Origin: an uncultured Ruminococcus sp.
Lineage (GTDB): Bacteria > Bacillota > Clostridia > Oscillospirales > Ruminococcaceae
DNA length: 64,000 nucleotides
Assembly: GCA_902800795.1 (NCBI GenBank)
Contig: CADCFQ010000015.1
Span: 17,266 to 81,265, forward strand
Direction: 5' to 3'
Shown piece after piece: positions 43,217-51,442 of the stretch (position 1 is its first letter; every line of letters starts with the position of its first letter). The notes under the pieces are model-generated. The model was not told where the DNA came from. It saw only the letters and a program-made list of their open reading frames with translations, and did no database searches. The position numbers were made by a program, and so were the translations under genes.

Positions 43217-43758
43217 TACTTATTTTTCGCTTTCCCTATAAACCTTGCGTATTTGCCCAGGGGGGGCTTGTCAAAGGCTATGCCCATGCTTTCAAAGCGC
43301 TCCACCAGCGCCTTCGGGAACTCTCCTGTATATTCAAGCTCCGCCTCATAGTCCGTGACTCCCAGATACTCGCTCCTGTCAAGGCAGATCTCACAGCCGT
43401 CCATAAAAGCGGAGCGCCTTTCGGTGAACAGCGCCCCCATAGGGACCGCACATCCGAAATCCGCACCCGTAAGGTCTTTTAGCTCCTTATCCGTCAAAAC
43501 AGGGGGTAAACTCTCCAGCTTCTTCTCGTATTCCTTTTTAACAGAGAGCGCTCCCTCCTCGCTGACAGGCATCTTGACCTGCAAAAAGAACTCCCCGTCT
43601 ATCTCCCTCACCCGGATGCTCGAAAACAGCCTTGTGTTCTCGCACCTGTAATAATGGTTGGTCTGGCAAATGACCCTGTCCCACTCAAACTCTCCGCAAA
43701 GCCTGTCATACTGCTCTTTTGTGAGCATAACTTTCAGTTCACGTTCTATGTTCATCAT
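43213..43758 (-). CDS. CYTH-domain protein (triphosphate tunnel metalloenzyme)
   Basis: About 181 residues. Opens with the family ExExK motif NIERELKVM and continues with strand blocks SIRVREIDGEFFLQVKMP and EYEKKLE, TDYEAELEY (acidic metal ligands). Members hydrolyse inorganic triphosphate, thiamine triphosphate or related molecules. ATG at 43758 follows AGGAGG with eight bases. Alone between a promoter and the PrsA-like gene. Confidence 0.85.
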   Translation of the reverse strand: MMNIERELKVMLTKEQYDRLCGEFEWDRVICQTNHYYRCENTRLFSSIRVREIDGEFFLQVKMPVSEEGALSVKKEYEKKLESLPPVLTDKELKDLTGADFGCAVPMGALFTERRSAFMDGCEICLDRSEYLGVTDYEAELEYTGEFPKALVERFESMGIAFDKPPLGKYARFIGKAKNKY

Positions 43759-43878
43759 ATACTCTGCCTCCTTCTGTTCCGGCAAGCGCAAAACCAGATG
43801 ACCGATCATCCTCGCCGCCAGACGGCAGGAAGAGCATTTTTCACCGGTTTTACGATCGCCTGTAAATAGATATACATT

Positions 43879-43907
43879 ATTATATCACAGATCGAAGCTC
43901 TTCGCAA
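43879..43907 (-). promoter_or_regulatory. Promoter of the CYTH gene
   Basis: Minus strand TTGCGA (43902-43907), 17-bp spacer, TATAAT (43879-43884). Confidence 0.6.
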
Positions 43908-43917
43908 GTTATGTTAT

Positions 43918-44125
43918 GTACATAAATATTCTCTTTTTATAGCATTTTAACAGAATATTTCTGTACTTTTAATATAGTATATTATACCATTTTATGTATT
44001 TTAACTATAAGCTTTTGTACGAATTTATGTATTTTAATTATAGTCTTAAATACAGTTATTTGTATTTTAAAACTATTGTTTTGTACAGTATTCTTCACTT
44101 TAAATATATTATAAAGTACATATTT
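43918..44125. repeat. AT-rich degenerate ~33-bp repeats upstream of the CYTH gene
   Basis: The gene-free stretch 43908-44240 is over 75% A+T by eye. TTTATGTATTTTAA-type units recur, and GTAC/ATAC marks fall at 44017, 44051, 44083 and 44116, about 33 bp apart. No gene seen. Confidence 0.5.
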
Positions 44126-44240
44126 TCGTATCTGTATTTAATGGGTATTTTATTCCCCTTGTGATGCTGTTTGCAATACTTAAATTTGTACTTTTGCTAT
44201 GCTTTATTATACGTTTTTTCTCCCTTTTTAATGTCAGGAC

Positions 44241-44277
44241 AAAAAAAGCTCCGAAGCTTTTTTCGCTCCGGAGCTTT
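44241..44277 (-). terminator. Terminator of the solute-binding protein gene
   Basis: AAAGCTCCG (44245-44253) with CGGAGCTTT (44269-44277), then TTTTTTT on the minus strand. Confidence 0.85.
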
Positions 44278-44287
44278 GTGATCGTGC

Positions 44288-45712
44288 TTACTTTTCGCCG
44301 TTTACGATCTTCTGGATCTCGGTGTTTATGGTCTTGATCTCGGAGTTGACCGTTGCGCTGTATGCCTCTCTTACGGATGCCCAGGTCTGCTGGTTGCCGT
44401 CAGCATCGGGCTGCGACGAAAGGATGTAGAGAGTATCCGTCAGGCTGTTGTTGCCGTCAAAGGCCTTGGGGTCGCCGAGGGCATTGGAGATACCGTAGCT
44501 GTAATCATAGATCATGAAGTAATCAGGGGATACCACATCGGTCTTGACGCCGTACATCTCTTCGGTCCAGGTGGGGTTGTTCTCCATGAACTTGTCCTTG
44601 TTGGTCTGCTGATAGTCCGGGTCGGTATAGGTAACACGGCAGCACTCCAGCCAGCACTTCATGGCTTCGTTCTTGGTGGAGCCTCTTGTCCACATGAAGG
44701 CCTTCATATCGGAGGTAGTTATCTTCTGGGGGTTCTTTGTATACTGGGGCATAGGAACGACAGCCCAGTCGTCGCTGTCCTTCGGGGCATTGCTTCCCGA
44801 ATAAGCCCAGTCGCCCATAGCATAGAACAAGCAGCCCTGATTGAAGGCTTCTCTTGCGGAGCCTATCCAGCCGTTGAGGATGATATTCTCCTTGTTAAGG
44901 TCGTAAAGCAGGCTCTGTGCGGCTTCGATATCGGGGTCGTCAAGGTTCGACTCGAAGGTGCCGGTCTCACTGTCATAGTTTACAAGCGTCTTTCCGGTCT
45001 GCTGGGTTATATGCTCCTTGAAGAAGCCGTTTACTCCGTAGATCTCTTCGCCGTCACCGTTCTCGCAGTATTCTCTCATGATCTCGGCCCAGTTGTCCCA
45101 GTTCCACTCGCCCTGGAGATAAAGCTCATAAGGATCGTCAAGACCTTCGTTCTCGATGATCTCATGGTTATAGCACATCATCGCCGAAGCTTCATATCTG
45201 AGCGGAGCAACATAGTGGTTGCCTGCCAGTGAATACTGTTCTGCGTCGTCCTTAACGTCTGCCCACAGCGGATCGTCGAAGTTTACTATCGGGTCGATGG
45301 GCTGGTGCATATTTGCAACAACGTGAGCCGGGAAAGACAGCCACTCATAGTTTGTCATATCAGGGATGTCCTTGTTTGCCAGCAGCGCCGCAGCAAGGTC
45401 ATCAAAGCGCTCGAAATAGCTTGTCCTCTGATACTCGATCTTTCCGCCCTTGTCCTCAAAAAGCGTAAGCTCGGTGCTCTTCTCGGGGTTGCCTCTTGTG
45501 GGGTTCAGGTCAGCCACGCCAAGATAGATAAGCGAGGTCTCTGCGCCCTCGGGGATAGCATCGACCTTATCGGTGGGCGCCACCTCAACGTTCTCGGTGG
45601 CCTCAAAGCTGTCATCCTTCTTCGAGGAGCTCTCATCCTTGGAGCCGCAGGAAGCAGCCGAGAAAGCCATGAACACAGCTGCGCTCAAAGCGCATATCTT
45701 CTTCATTTTCAT
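44288..45712 (-). CDS. Extracellular solute-binding lipoprotein (ABC sugar transporter type)
   Basis: About 474 residues. Signal peptide MKMKKICALSAAVFMAFSAA with lipobox SAASC, then a family-1 solute-binding fold: NYEWLSFPAHVVANM, EWNWDNWAEIMREYC, GCLFYAMGDWAYSGSN. Long for the family. Binds a sugar or oligosaccharide for an ABC importer; no permease or ATPase gene is beside it. It follows the GH43 gene on the same strand, which hints at arabinose- or xylose-containing ligands. ATG at 45712 after AAGGAGGG. Confidence 0.9.
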   Translation of the reverse strand: MKMKKICALSAAVFMAFSAASCGSKDESSSKKDDSFEATENVEVAPTDKVDAIPEGAETSLIYLGVADLNPTRGNPEKSTELTLFEDKGGKIEYQRTSYFERFDDLAAALLANKDIPDMTNYEWLSFPAHVVANMHQPIDPIVNFDDPLWADVKDDAEQYSLAGNHYVAPLRYEASAMMCYNHEIIENEGLDDPYELYLQGEWNWDNWAEIMREYCENGDGEEIYGVNGFFKEHITQQTGKTLVNYDSETGTFESNLDDPDIEAAQSLLYDLNKENIILNGWIGSAREAFNQGCLFYAMGDWAYSGSNAPKDSDDWAVVPMPQYTKNPQKITTSDMKAFMWTRGSTKNEAMKCWLECCRVTYTDPDYQQTNKDKFMENNPTWTEEMYGVKTDVVSPDYFMIYDYSYGISNALGDPKAFDGNNSLTDTLYILSSQPDADGNQQTWASVREAYSATVNSEIKTINTEIQKIVNGEK

Positions 45713-45840
45713 AATTGTCCCTCCTTGGATCATTTGACAAATACAAACTCTGAACGCCCAACAGATACCGGTCGGTTTTCAGTTTTGCGATTCAGTTCTA
45801 TCCTCTTTTTCCTCGCCCTTCGCCAGGTTTTACATTAGGA

Positions 45841-47172
45841 TCATTTGATAAATACGAACTCCGAAAGCTCGAAGAGCTCTTTTCCTTCAAAAAACTGCGC
45901 CGTCCAGTCGGTTATCTTGTGGTCGGCAACAAAGTATATGGAGTGTCTGCCTGTCAGCGGCCTTAGCCTCGCCTTATAAATACCGTCGCCTGTCCCTATC
46001 TCGCACACGCCAAGCTCTTCGCCGTTCTCCCAGTCATCCGCCATTATCCTTATTTTGCATTTCGTTCCCATACCTCTTATCTTAAAGGCTATCTGCATGG
46101 TATCTCCGGTGAAGTCCTCACCGAAGTCAAAATACTTATATCCCATGACCGCTCCGTCCCTGACACTTGTTATCACCCTTGTAAAGAGGTCCTTCTCGGT
46201 GATAAAGCAGCCGCCCTTGAGCACGCAGGCTATCTCGGCAGGCGTTATCTTATATGGGTCGAGCGCATCCTCGAAGCCCAGGGATGTCATCTCTACCGGC
46301 GGTATCGTGCCGTCGGGGAGTATCTCTATCCTCTCGGCGCACACACGCCTTGACATTATCGAACCGTTGGTCATCTTGTGGTAGAACACATACCACTGGC
46401 CGTTTATGCAGGCTATGGAGCCGTGGTCGTTGCCGCCGGGATAATCCACCGAGTTGTCGATTATATATCCACGGTAGGTAAAAGGTCCTCTCGGAGAATC
46501 CGCTGTTGCATAAGCAAGGCGGCTGCCCTTGCAGGGCGAATAGATCATATAATAGGTATCGCCTATCTTTCTCGGAGAGCTGGCTTCAAAAAAGCGCTGC
46601 TCCTCCGGAACGTCCTTTGCGTCTGCTATAACAGGGCGCATATACGAGCCATCCAGAACGGTGTGCATATCATCGGGGTCGAGCTCGTTCATATTCGACT
46701 CGGTAAAGCCGTAGTAAACATAGACCCTTCCATCATCATCCACAAGAACGCCCGGGTCATTGAAGATACCGTCGTCGCCCACCTGTTTGCCCTTATAGTC
46801 GTATCTGCCGATGAGCCTGAACGGTCCCTCGGGCTTGTCGCTTACGCTGACCGCTCCTTCGGCTCCGACGATATAGGTGTAAAGGTAGTACTTCCCGTCC
46901 TTTTCCACCACATCCGGAGCAAAGAGCAGATTGTTCGTCCACTCTGAAGTGTCGGCTTTCCTGTCGGTGCCGTCCGCTGTGCGGAAGCTGTCGCCGTGAC
47001 AGTGCCAGCTGTTAAGGTCGTTGACATCGGCCGACCAGACTTTCAGCTTGTAGTCGCAGAACTCCGTGCTTGCGGGTCTGTCGTGGGAGCCGTAGAGATA
47101 TATCCTGTTGCCGAAAACTCTTGGCTCGGCATCGGGGATGTATTCCCACAGCGGTAAGATAGGGTTTGGCAT
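45841..47172 (-). CDS. Glycoside hydrolase family 43 protein
   Basis: A 443-residue enzyme without a signal peptide, so probably intracellular. Five-bladed propeller pattern: D14 region YIPDAEPRVFGNRIYLYGSH (catalytic base), DPGVLVDDDGRVYVYYGF (pKa modulator) and FFEASSPRKIGDTYYMIYS (acid). A C-terminal beta domain (about 320-440) may be a CBM6-like or xylosidase-type cap. Likely beta-xylosidase or alpha-arabinofuranosidase. Strong promoter upstream; the sugar-binding gene follows after 128 bp. Confidence 0.9.
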   Translation of the reverse strand: MPNPILPLWEYIPDAEPRVFGNRIYLYGSHDRPASTEFCDYKLKVWSADVNDLNSWHCHGDSFRTADGTDRKADTSEWTNNLLFAPDVVEKDGKYYLYTYIVGAEGAVSVSDKPEGPFRLIGRYDYKGKQVGDDGIFNDPGVLVDDDGRVYVYYGFTESNMNELDPDDMHTVLDGSYMRPVIADAKDVPEEQRFFEASSPRKIGDTYYMIYSPCKGSRLAYATADSPRGPFTYRGYIIDNSVDYPGGNDHGSIACINGQWYVFYHKMTNGSIMSRRVCAERIEILPDGTIPPVEMTSLGFEDALDPYKITPAEIACVLKGGCFITEKDLFTRVITSVRDGAVMGYKYFDFGEDFTGDTMQIAFKIRGMGTKCKIRIMADDWENGEELGVCEIGTGDGIYKARLRPLTGRHSIYFVADHKITDWTAQFFEGKELFELSEFVFIK

Positions 47173-47236
47173 ATCGCACCTCCGCTATATCAAAATATTG
47201 ACATTGGACATCATATCCATGCTATTTGATGATACG

Positions 47237-47265
47237 AGTATAACACATATCACCAAAATTTTCAA
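47237..47265 (-). promoter_or_regulatory. GH43 promoter
   Basis: Minus strand TTGAAA (47260-47265), 17-bp spacer, TATACT (47237-47242). No clear operator seen in the leader. Confidence 0.75.
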
Positions 47266-47295
47266 CCATAAATATTTAATTTATATGAAAATATG

Positions 47296-47333
47296 CAAAA
47301 ACACCGCTCCTCCCATTCCGGGAAAAGCGGTGT
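47296..47333 (-). terminator. Terminator of the aldo/keto reductase gene
   Basis: ACACCGCT (47301-47308) with AGCGGTGT (47326-47333), T-run on the minus strand. Confidence 0.85.
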
Positions 47334-47370
47334 GCAAGGTTTAAAATGTTGATATTTTTACATTATTCTG

Positions 47371-48339
47371 TCAGACCATGTTTTCAAGGAAAGCAACGGT
47401 CTTCGAGTCATACCTTATATCCTGTGCGGACATATCCTCGTCCAGCTGCCAGAGCTTTGTTACCGCAAAGACGGAAGAAACAAAGAAGGGCTGGCTGTTG
47501 AGATAGGCAAGAGGTATAACAGCAGGCGCAACGCCTGTTTCCTCGCTTATCTTCTTGACCTTTGCAAGCTTTGCAAGGTTAGCTACGGTAGCATACTGTC
47601 CCTCGGGCAGATTGTTTGCAGCGTCGCCCTTTGCAAGCTTTGCGAAAAAGCCCTTGGCCTGGGGCGAATAAGCCATAACCGGGAAATCATGCTTCTGATA
47701 CCATGCAAACTCCTTGGTGTCCATACATACCACAGTGTGGTCTCCGATAGTCTCGGGGCTTGCGTGGGCAAGGCTGTAGCTTATCTGGCTGACCCTGATA
47801 GGCTCAAGGCCGTGCTCTTTGGCATAACGGTTCGCAGCAGCGATACGCTTTGTGGTCCAGTTTGAAACACCTATGAAATGGATCCTGCCGTCCTCATAGA
47901 AACGGTTGAGGATCTCCATTATCTCGCCCACGGGAACGCTCACATCGTCCCTGTGAAGAAAATAAATGTCGATATAGTCTGTCTGAAGAGCTTTAAGGCT
48001 CTCGTTCAAGTCGCTCTCTATCTCTGCGGCAGAAAGCCTGCCTGTGTCCATTGTCTCAAATTCGGGGTGGCCGCCCTTTGTACACAGAAGGACCTTGTCA
48101 CGGTTGCCCCTTGCCTGCATCCACCGGCCTATAACGCTCTCGCTGGCGCCCTCGCCGCCCTCGAGCCACGAACAGTAAACTCTCGCCGTGTCGATGCAGT
48201 GACCGCCGAGCTCCATATATCTGTCAAGAAAGCTGAAATATAATTCATCATTATCGTTATTCTCAAAGCCTGCTCCGCCAAAGGAAAGCGCCGGCAGCAG
48301 CACTGAATACCTGTCATTTTTTATCTCATGAGTCAGCAT
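47371..48339 (-). CDS. Aldo/keto reductase
   Basis: A 322-residue NAD(P)H-dependent oxidoreductase of the AKR fold. FGGAGFENN near the start, HCIDTARVYCSWLEGGEGAS (catalytic Asp and Tyr), VLLCTKGGHP (Lys), DYIDIYFLHRDD and FIGVSNWTTKRI. Substrate unknown. The neighbouring GH43 and sugar-binding genes suggest a sugar role, but it has its own terminator. Confidence 0.92.
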   Translation of the reverse strand: MLTHEIKNDRYSVLLPALSFGGAGFENNDNDELYFSFLDRYMELGGHCIDTARVYCSWLEGGEGASESVIGRWMQARGNRDKVLLCTKGGHPEFETMDTGRLSAAEIESDLNESLKALQTDYIDIYFLHRDDVSVPVGEIMEILNRFYEDGRIHFIGVSNWTTKRIAAANRYAKEHGLEPIRVSQISYSLAHASPETIGDHTVVCMDTKEFAWYQKHDFPVMAYSPQAKGFFAKLAKGDAANNLPEGQYATVANLAKLAKVKKISEETGVAPAVIPLAYLNSQPFFVSSVFAVTKLWQLDEDMSAQDIRYDSKTVAFLENMV

Positions 48340-48577
48340 CTACATCACTCCCTGTTCATATACCTGCCGAAAAGCAGGACTGTTAATTACATCATTCATT
48401 TAACCATTATGATTATAGCATAGATGCCGAGTTTAATTTAATAATATTTTGTAAATTTTCTACATACAATTATCCCCAGCACCCTCTGCGAGCCCGTTTT
48501 CGTCAAAATCACCGCCGTATCGGGCAGGAGCAGAAGCAAGTTTGTGCAGGTTTTTTTGCAAAAAACGGGCACAGCCC

Positions 48578-48606
48578 TTGACAAAAGGCGGGATATGTAG
48601 TATAAT
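48578..48606 (+). promoter_or_regulatory. Promoter of the ylxM-ffh-rpsP-khpA operon
   Basis: TTGACA (48578-48583), 17-bp spacer, TATAAT (48601-48606), both at consensus. The remaining gene-free sequence 48340-48577 shows only AT-rich DNA and the divergent start region of the aldo/keto reductase gene. Confidence 0.9.
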
Positions 48607-48664
48607 ATGTAAAGTTTGATAGCTTTACAGACGACCGCTTTTTACAGCAAGGGAGGTGCTCTTT

Positions 48665-49063
48665 ATGGCGAAGGATCTTAATTACAGTGTTCTTCTTGAC
48701 ATTTACGGAGCGCTTTTGACGGATAAGCAGAGACAGATAATGGAGCTTTATTATAATGACGATCTGTCGCTGGGCGAGATAGCCGCTGATCTGGGGATCT
48801 CCAGGCAGGGCGTTCACGACGCTGTGAAAAAGGGCTGTGAAGCGCTTGATGAATATGACGAAAAGCTCGGCATTTCAAAGTATGAAGAGCAAAGGCACGA
48901 AGAGCTCAAAGAGTTCAAGAGGCTGGCGCTGGCGGTTTTTGAGGAATGTCAGAGAAAGAATTATGCGAGGACTATCGCCGAGAAAACGATAGTTTTGCTC
49001 GAAGAGCTGGACCGCAAGCTCGAAGAATATGATGTTCCCGACCAGTCGCTGGACGGGATCTGA
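48665..49063 (+). CDS. ylxM: YlxM-family HTH protein
   Basis: About 132 residues. Sigma-70-region-4-like helix-turn-helix (LTDKQRQIMELYYNDDLSLG, EIAADLGISRQGVHDAVKKG) and a helical tail. In Firmicutes YlxM precedes ffh and modulates the signal-recognition particle. ATG at 48665 follows GGGAGGTG. 20 bp before ffh. Confidence 0.92.
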   Translation: MAKDLNYSVLLDIYGALLTDKQRQIMELYYNDDLSLGEIAADLGISRQGVHDAVKKGCEALDEYDEKLGISKYEEQRHEELKEFKRLALAVFEECQRKNYARTIAEKTIVLLEELDRKLEEYDVPDQSLDGI

Positions 49064-49083
49064 TTTGAAAGGAGATCCGTGTT

Positions 49084-50457
49084 ATGGCTTTTGAGGGCCT
49101 TTCAGAGAAGCTCAACGGCGTTTTCAAGCGTCTTAAATCAAGAGGAAAGCTCACCGAGGCTGATGTAAAAGAGGCCATGCGTGAGGTCAAGATGGCTCTG
49201 CTCGAGGCAGACGTAAGCTATAAGGTCGTTAAGGACTTTATAAACAGCGTTACCGAGAGAAGCGTCGGTGAGGAAGTGCTCCAGAGCCTTACTCCCGGAC
49301 AGCAGGTCATCAAGATAGTTAATGAAGAGCTTATAAAGCTCATGGGAGAAGCAAACTCCAAGATAAACTTCCCTAACAGGCCGCCCTGCGTTGTTATGAT
49401 GTGCGGTCTTCAGGGTTCAGGTAAGACCACCCATGCGGCAAAGCTTGCCAAGATGTTCAAGAGAGAGGGCAAAAGACCTCTGCTAATAGCTGCGGACGTT
49501 TACAGACCTGCCGCTATCGACCAGCTGAAGATCGTCGGCGAAAGAGCCGAGGTGGCTGTGTTCGAGATGGGACAGATCGACCCGAGAAAGATCGTCAAGG
49601 AAGGTCTCAAGCACGCTAAGGACTACGGCAACGATCTGGTCATCATAGATACTGCCGGACGTCTCCATATCGACGAAGAGCTTATGGACGAGCTTAAAGA
49701 TATAAAGAAGATCGCAGAGCCGAACGAGATCATGCTCGTTGTCGATGCGATGATCGGTCAGGACGCTGTTAAGGTGGCTTCCGCCTTTGATGAGGCGCTG
49801 GGTATCGACTCCGTTATCCTGACAAAGCTCGATTCTGACACCCGTGGCGGTGCAGCACTCTCGGTGCTGGCTGTAACAGGTAAGCCTATCAAGTTTGTGG
49901 GTATGGGCGAAAAGCTCGACGAGTTTGAAGCCTTCCACCCGGAGAGAATGGCTTCCCGTATCCTCGGGATGGGCGATATGCTGACCCTTATCGAGAAGGC
50001 ACAGCAGACCTATGACGAAAAGGAAGCAAAGAAGCTTGCAGACAAGATGCAGGAGAAGGGCTTCGACCTTGAGGACCTTCTCGAGCAGATGAAGCAGATA
50101 CAGAAAATGGGCTCTATGGGCTCGATAATCAAAATGCTGCCGGGCGCCAACAAGGTCACCGATGAGCAGCTTGAAGCCGGAGAGGCACAGCTCAAAAAGA
50201 CCGAGGCCATGATAAACTCCATGACCAAGGCAGAGCGTGCAAAGCCCTCGCTCATTGACCCGAAGAGAAAGAGAAGGATAGCTGCCGGAAGCGGTACTCA
50301 GGTATCCGATGTGAACCAGCTTCTCAAGCAGTTCGATCAGATGCAGTCGATGATGAAGAAGTTCGGCATCGGCGGAAAGCTCCACTCGAAGAAGGCAAAG
50401 ATGAACAGAAAGGCTCTGCTGAGAGGCCTGGGCGGCGGAATGCCGGGACAGATGTAA
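49084..50457 (+). CDS. ffh: Signal recognition particle protein Ffh
   Basis: A 457-residue SRP54 GTPase. N-domain, G-domain with GLQGSGKTTHAAKLA (G1), DTAGRLHIDEELM (G3) and TKLDSDTRGGAALS (G4), and a methionine-rich M-domain that binds 4.5S RNA and signal peptides, ending RGLGGGMPGQM. Cytosolic, cotranslational targeting of membrane proteins. ATG after AAGGAGA. Confidence 0.97.
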   Translation: MAFEGLSEKLNGVFKRLKSRGKLTEADVKEAMREVKMALLEADVSYKVVKDFINSVTERSVGEEVLQSLTPGQQVIKIVNEELIKLMGEANSKINFPNRPPCVVMMCGLQGSGKTTHAAKLAKMFKREGKRPLLIAADVYRPAAIDQLKIVGERAEVAVFEMGQIDPRKIVKEGLKHAKDYGNDLVIIDTAGRLHIDEELMDELKDIKKIAEPNEIMLVVDAMIGQDAVKVASAFDEALGIDSVILTKLDSDTRGGAALSVLAVTGKPIKFVGMGEKLDEFEAFHPERMASRILGMGDMLTLIEKAQQTYDEKEAKKLADKMQEKGFDLEDLLEQMKQIQKMGSMGSIIKMLPGANKVTDEQLEAGEAQLKKTEAMINSMTKAERAKPSLIDPKRKRRIAAGSGTQVSDVNQLLKQFDQMQSMMKKFGIGGKLHSKKAKMNRKALLRGLGGGMPGQM

Positions 50458-50521
50458 GTCCTGCTCCGGCAGAGAAAAGACCAAGCGAAGCGAAACTACT
50501 TTATAGTTTGCATAAATGTAT

Positions 50522-50591
50522 CCCCCTCCCCTCCGCGGGAGGGCAGACACTGAAAAAGCATTAAGCATAATTCAGTGGGTGGGGGAATTAT
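50522..50591. repeat. Copy 3 of the dispersed intergenic repeat
   Basis: CCCCCTCCCCTCCGCGGGAG at 50522, then a spacer of about 45 bp and GGGTGGGGGAATTATA right before the rpsP ribosome site. TTATAGTTTGCATAAATG (50502-50519) resembles a block in copy 2. Confidence 0.55.
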
Positions 50592-50610
50592 AAAAGGAGG
50601 TGAAAGAACA

Positions 50611-50853
50611 ATGGCAGTAAAGATCAGACTCAGAAGAATGGGTGCCAAGAAGGCTCCTTTCTACAGAATTGTTGTTGCTGATTCCAGATACCCCAGAGAC
50701 GGACGTTTCATCGAGGAGATCGGTTATTACGATCCCACTAAGGAGCCTTCCGTTATCAAGGTGAACGAGGAGAAGGTAAAGAGCTGGATCGCTAACGGCG
50801 CACAGCCCACCGATTCCGTAAAGGCTATCCTCAAGAAGAACGGCACTCTTTGA
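50611..50853 (+). CDS. rpsP: Ribosomal protein S16
   Basis: 80 residues, opening [20 protein letters not shown] and continuing [19 protein letters not shown], both diagnostic for bS16. ATG at 50611 after AAAGGAGGTG. In the usual ffh-rpsP-khpA order. Confidence 0.97.
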   Translation: MAVKIRLRRMGAKKAPFYRIVVADSRYPRDGRFIEEIGYYDPTKEPSVIKVNEEKVKSWIANGAQPTDSVKAILKKNGTL

Positions 50854-50866
50854 TCCGCAAGATCAT

Positions 50867-50913
50867 CGGTAAGGCTCTTATCCCACCACTCGCCTTACCG
50901 AGCTGACGGTGGG
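50867..50913 (+). ncRNA. Possible H-type pseudoknot between rpsP and khpA
   Basis: Stem 1 CGGTAAGGC (50867-50875) with GCCTTACCG (50892-50900). Stem 2 pairs CCCACC inside that loop (50882-50887) with GGTGGG downstream (50908-50913). The interleaved order is that of a pseudoknot. Conservation unknown. Confidence 0.4.
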
Positions 50914-50953
50914 GTCACCTGCCGCATTTTCGTGGGAGAATGGAGGATCTATA

Positions 50954-51187
50954 ATGAAAGAATTACTTGAGACTATCGTATCCGAGCTTGTCGAGGACAA
51001 GAGCGCTATCGAGGTGACTGTTGACGAGCCCAATGATGAGGGCGTTATCGTTTATCATCTCCATGTTGCTCCCGATGACATGGGACGTGTTATCGGAAAG
51101 CAGGGCAGGATAGCAAGAGCTATCCGTGTTGTTATGAGAGCAGGCGCTTCAAGACACGATCAGAAGATAATGGTAGAGATAGATTAA
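50954..51187 (+). CDS. khpA: KH-domain RNA-binding protein KhpA
   Basis: 77 residues. Single KH domain with the GxxG loop in GRVIGKQGRIARAIR. Partners KhpB in Gram-positive bacteria, binding RNA and affecting cell-envelope growth. ATG at 50954 after GGAGGA. The usual next genes rimM and trmD do not follow; a terminator ends the operon here. Confidence 0.93.
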   Translation: MKELLETIVSELVEDKSAIEVTVDEPNDEGVIVYHLHVAPDDMGRVIGKQGRIARAIRVVMRAGASRHDQKIMVEID

Positions 51188-51203
51188 GCTTTTAAAACCA
51201 AGA

Positions 51204-51243
51204 GGCATACTTCCCTGTTATATGGGAGGTATGCCGTTTTTTT
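51204..51243 (+). terminator. Terminator of the ffh operon
   Basis: GGCATACTTCCC (51204-51215) with GGGAGGTATGCC (51224-51235), then GTTTTTTT. Confidence 0.93.
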
Positions 51244-51338
51244 ATGCTTGGAAACTAACAGCGCAATACTGCATTGATGTTTTAGTTTAAATATTAAACA
51301 GAAAGCGAATAAAGGATAAAATATTTTTCAAAAAACTC

Positions 51339-51367
51339 TGTACAAATTGTGAAAGGTGTGGTATAAT
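51339..51367 (+). promoter_or_regulatory. Promoter of the HD-GYP sensor gene
   Basis: TGTACA (51339-51344), 17-bp spacer, TATAAT (51362-51367). Confidence 0.65.
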
Positions 51368-51442
51368 AAAGGTGATGTATATCCGTTATGGATTACAGGA
51401 AGACCATTTCTGTAACGGCAATATGGAGAAGAGGTGTTTTGT

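Noticed and set aside
43918..44125. CRISPR array
   Set aside because: The AT-rich 33-bp pattern lacks constant repeats and unique spacers, and no cas genes are present anywhere in the window.
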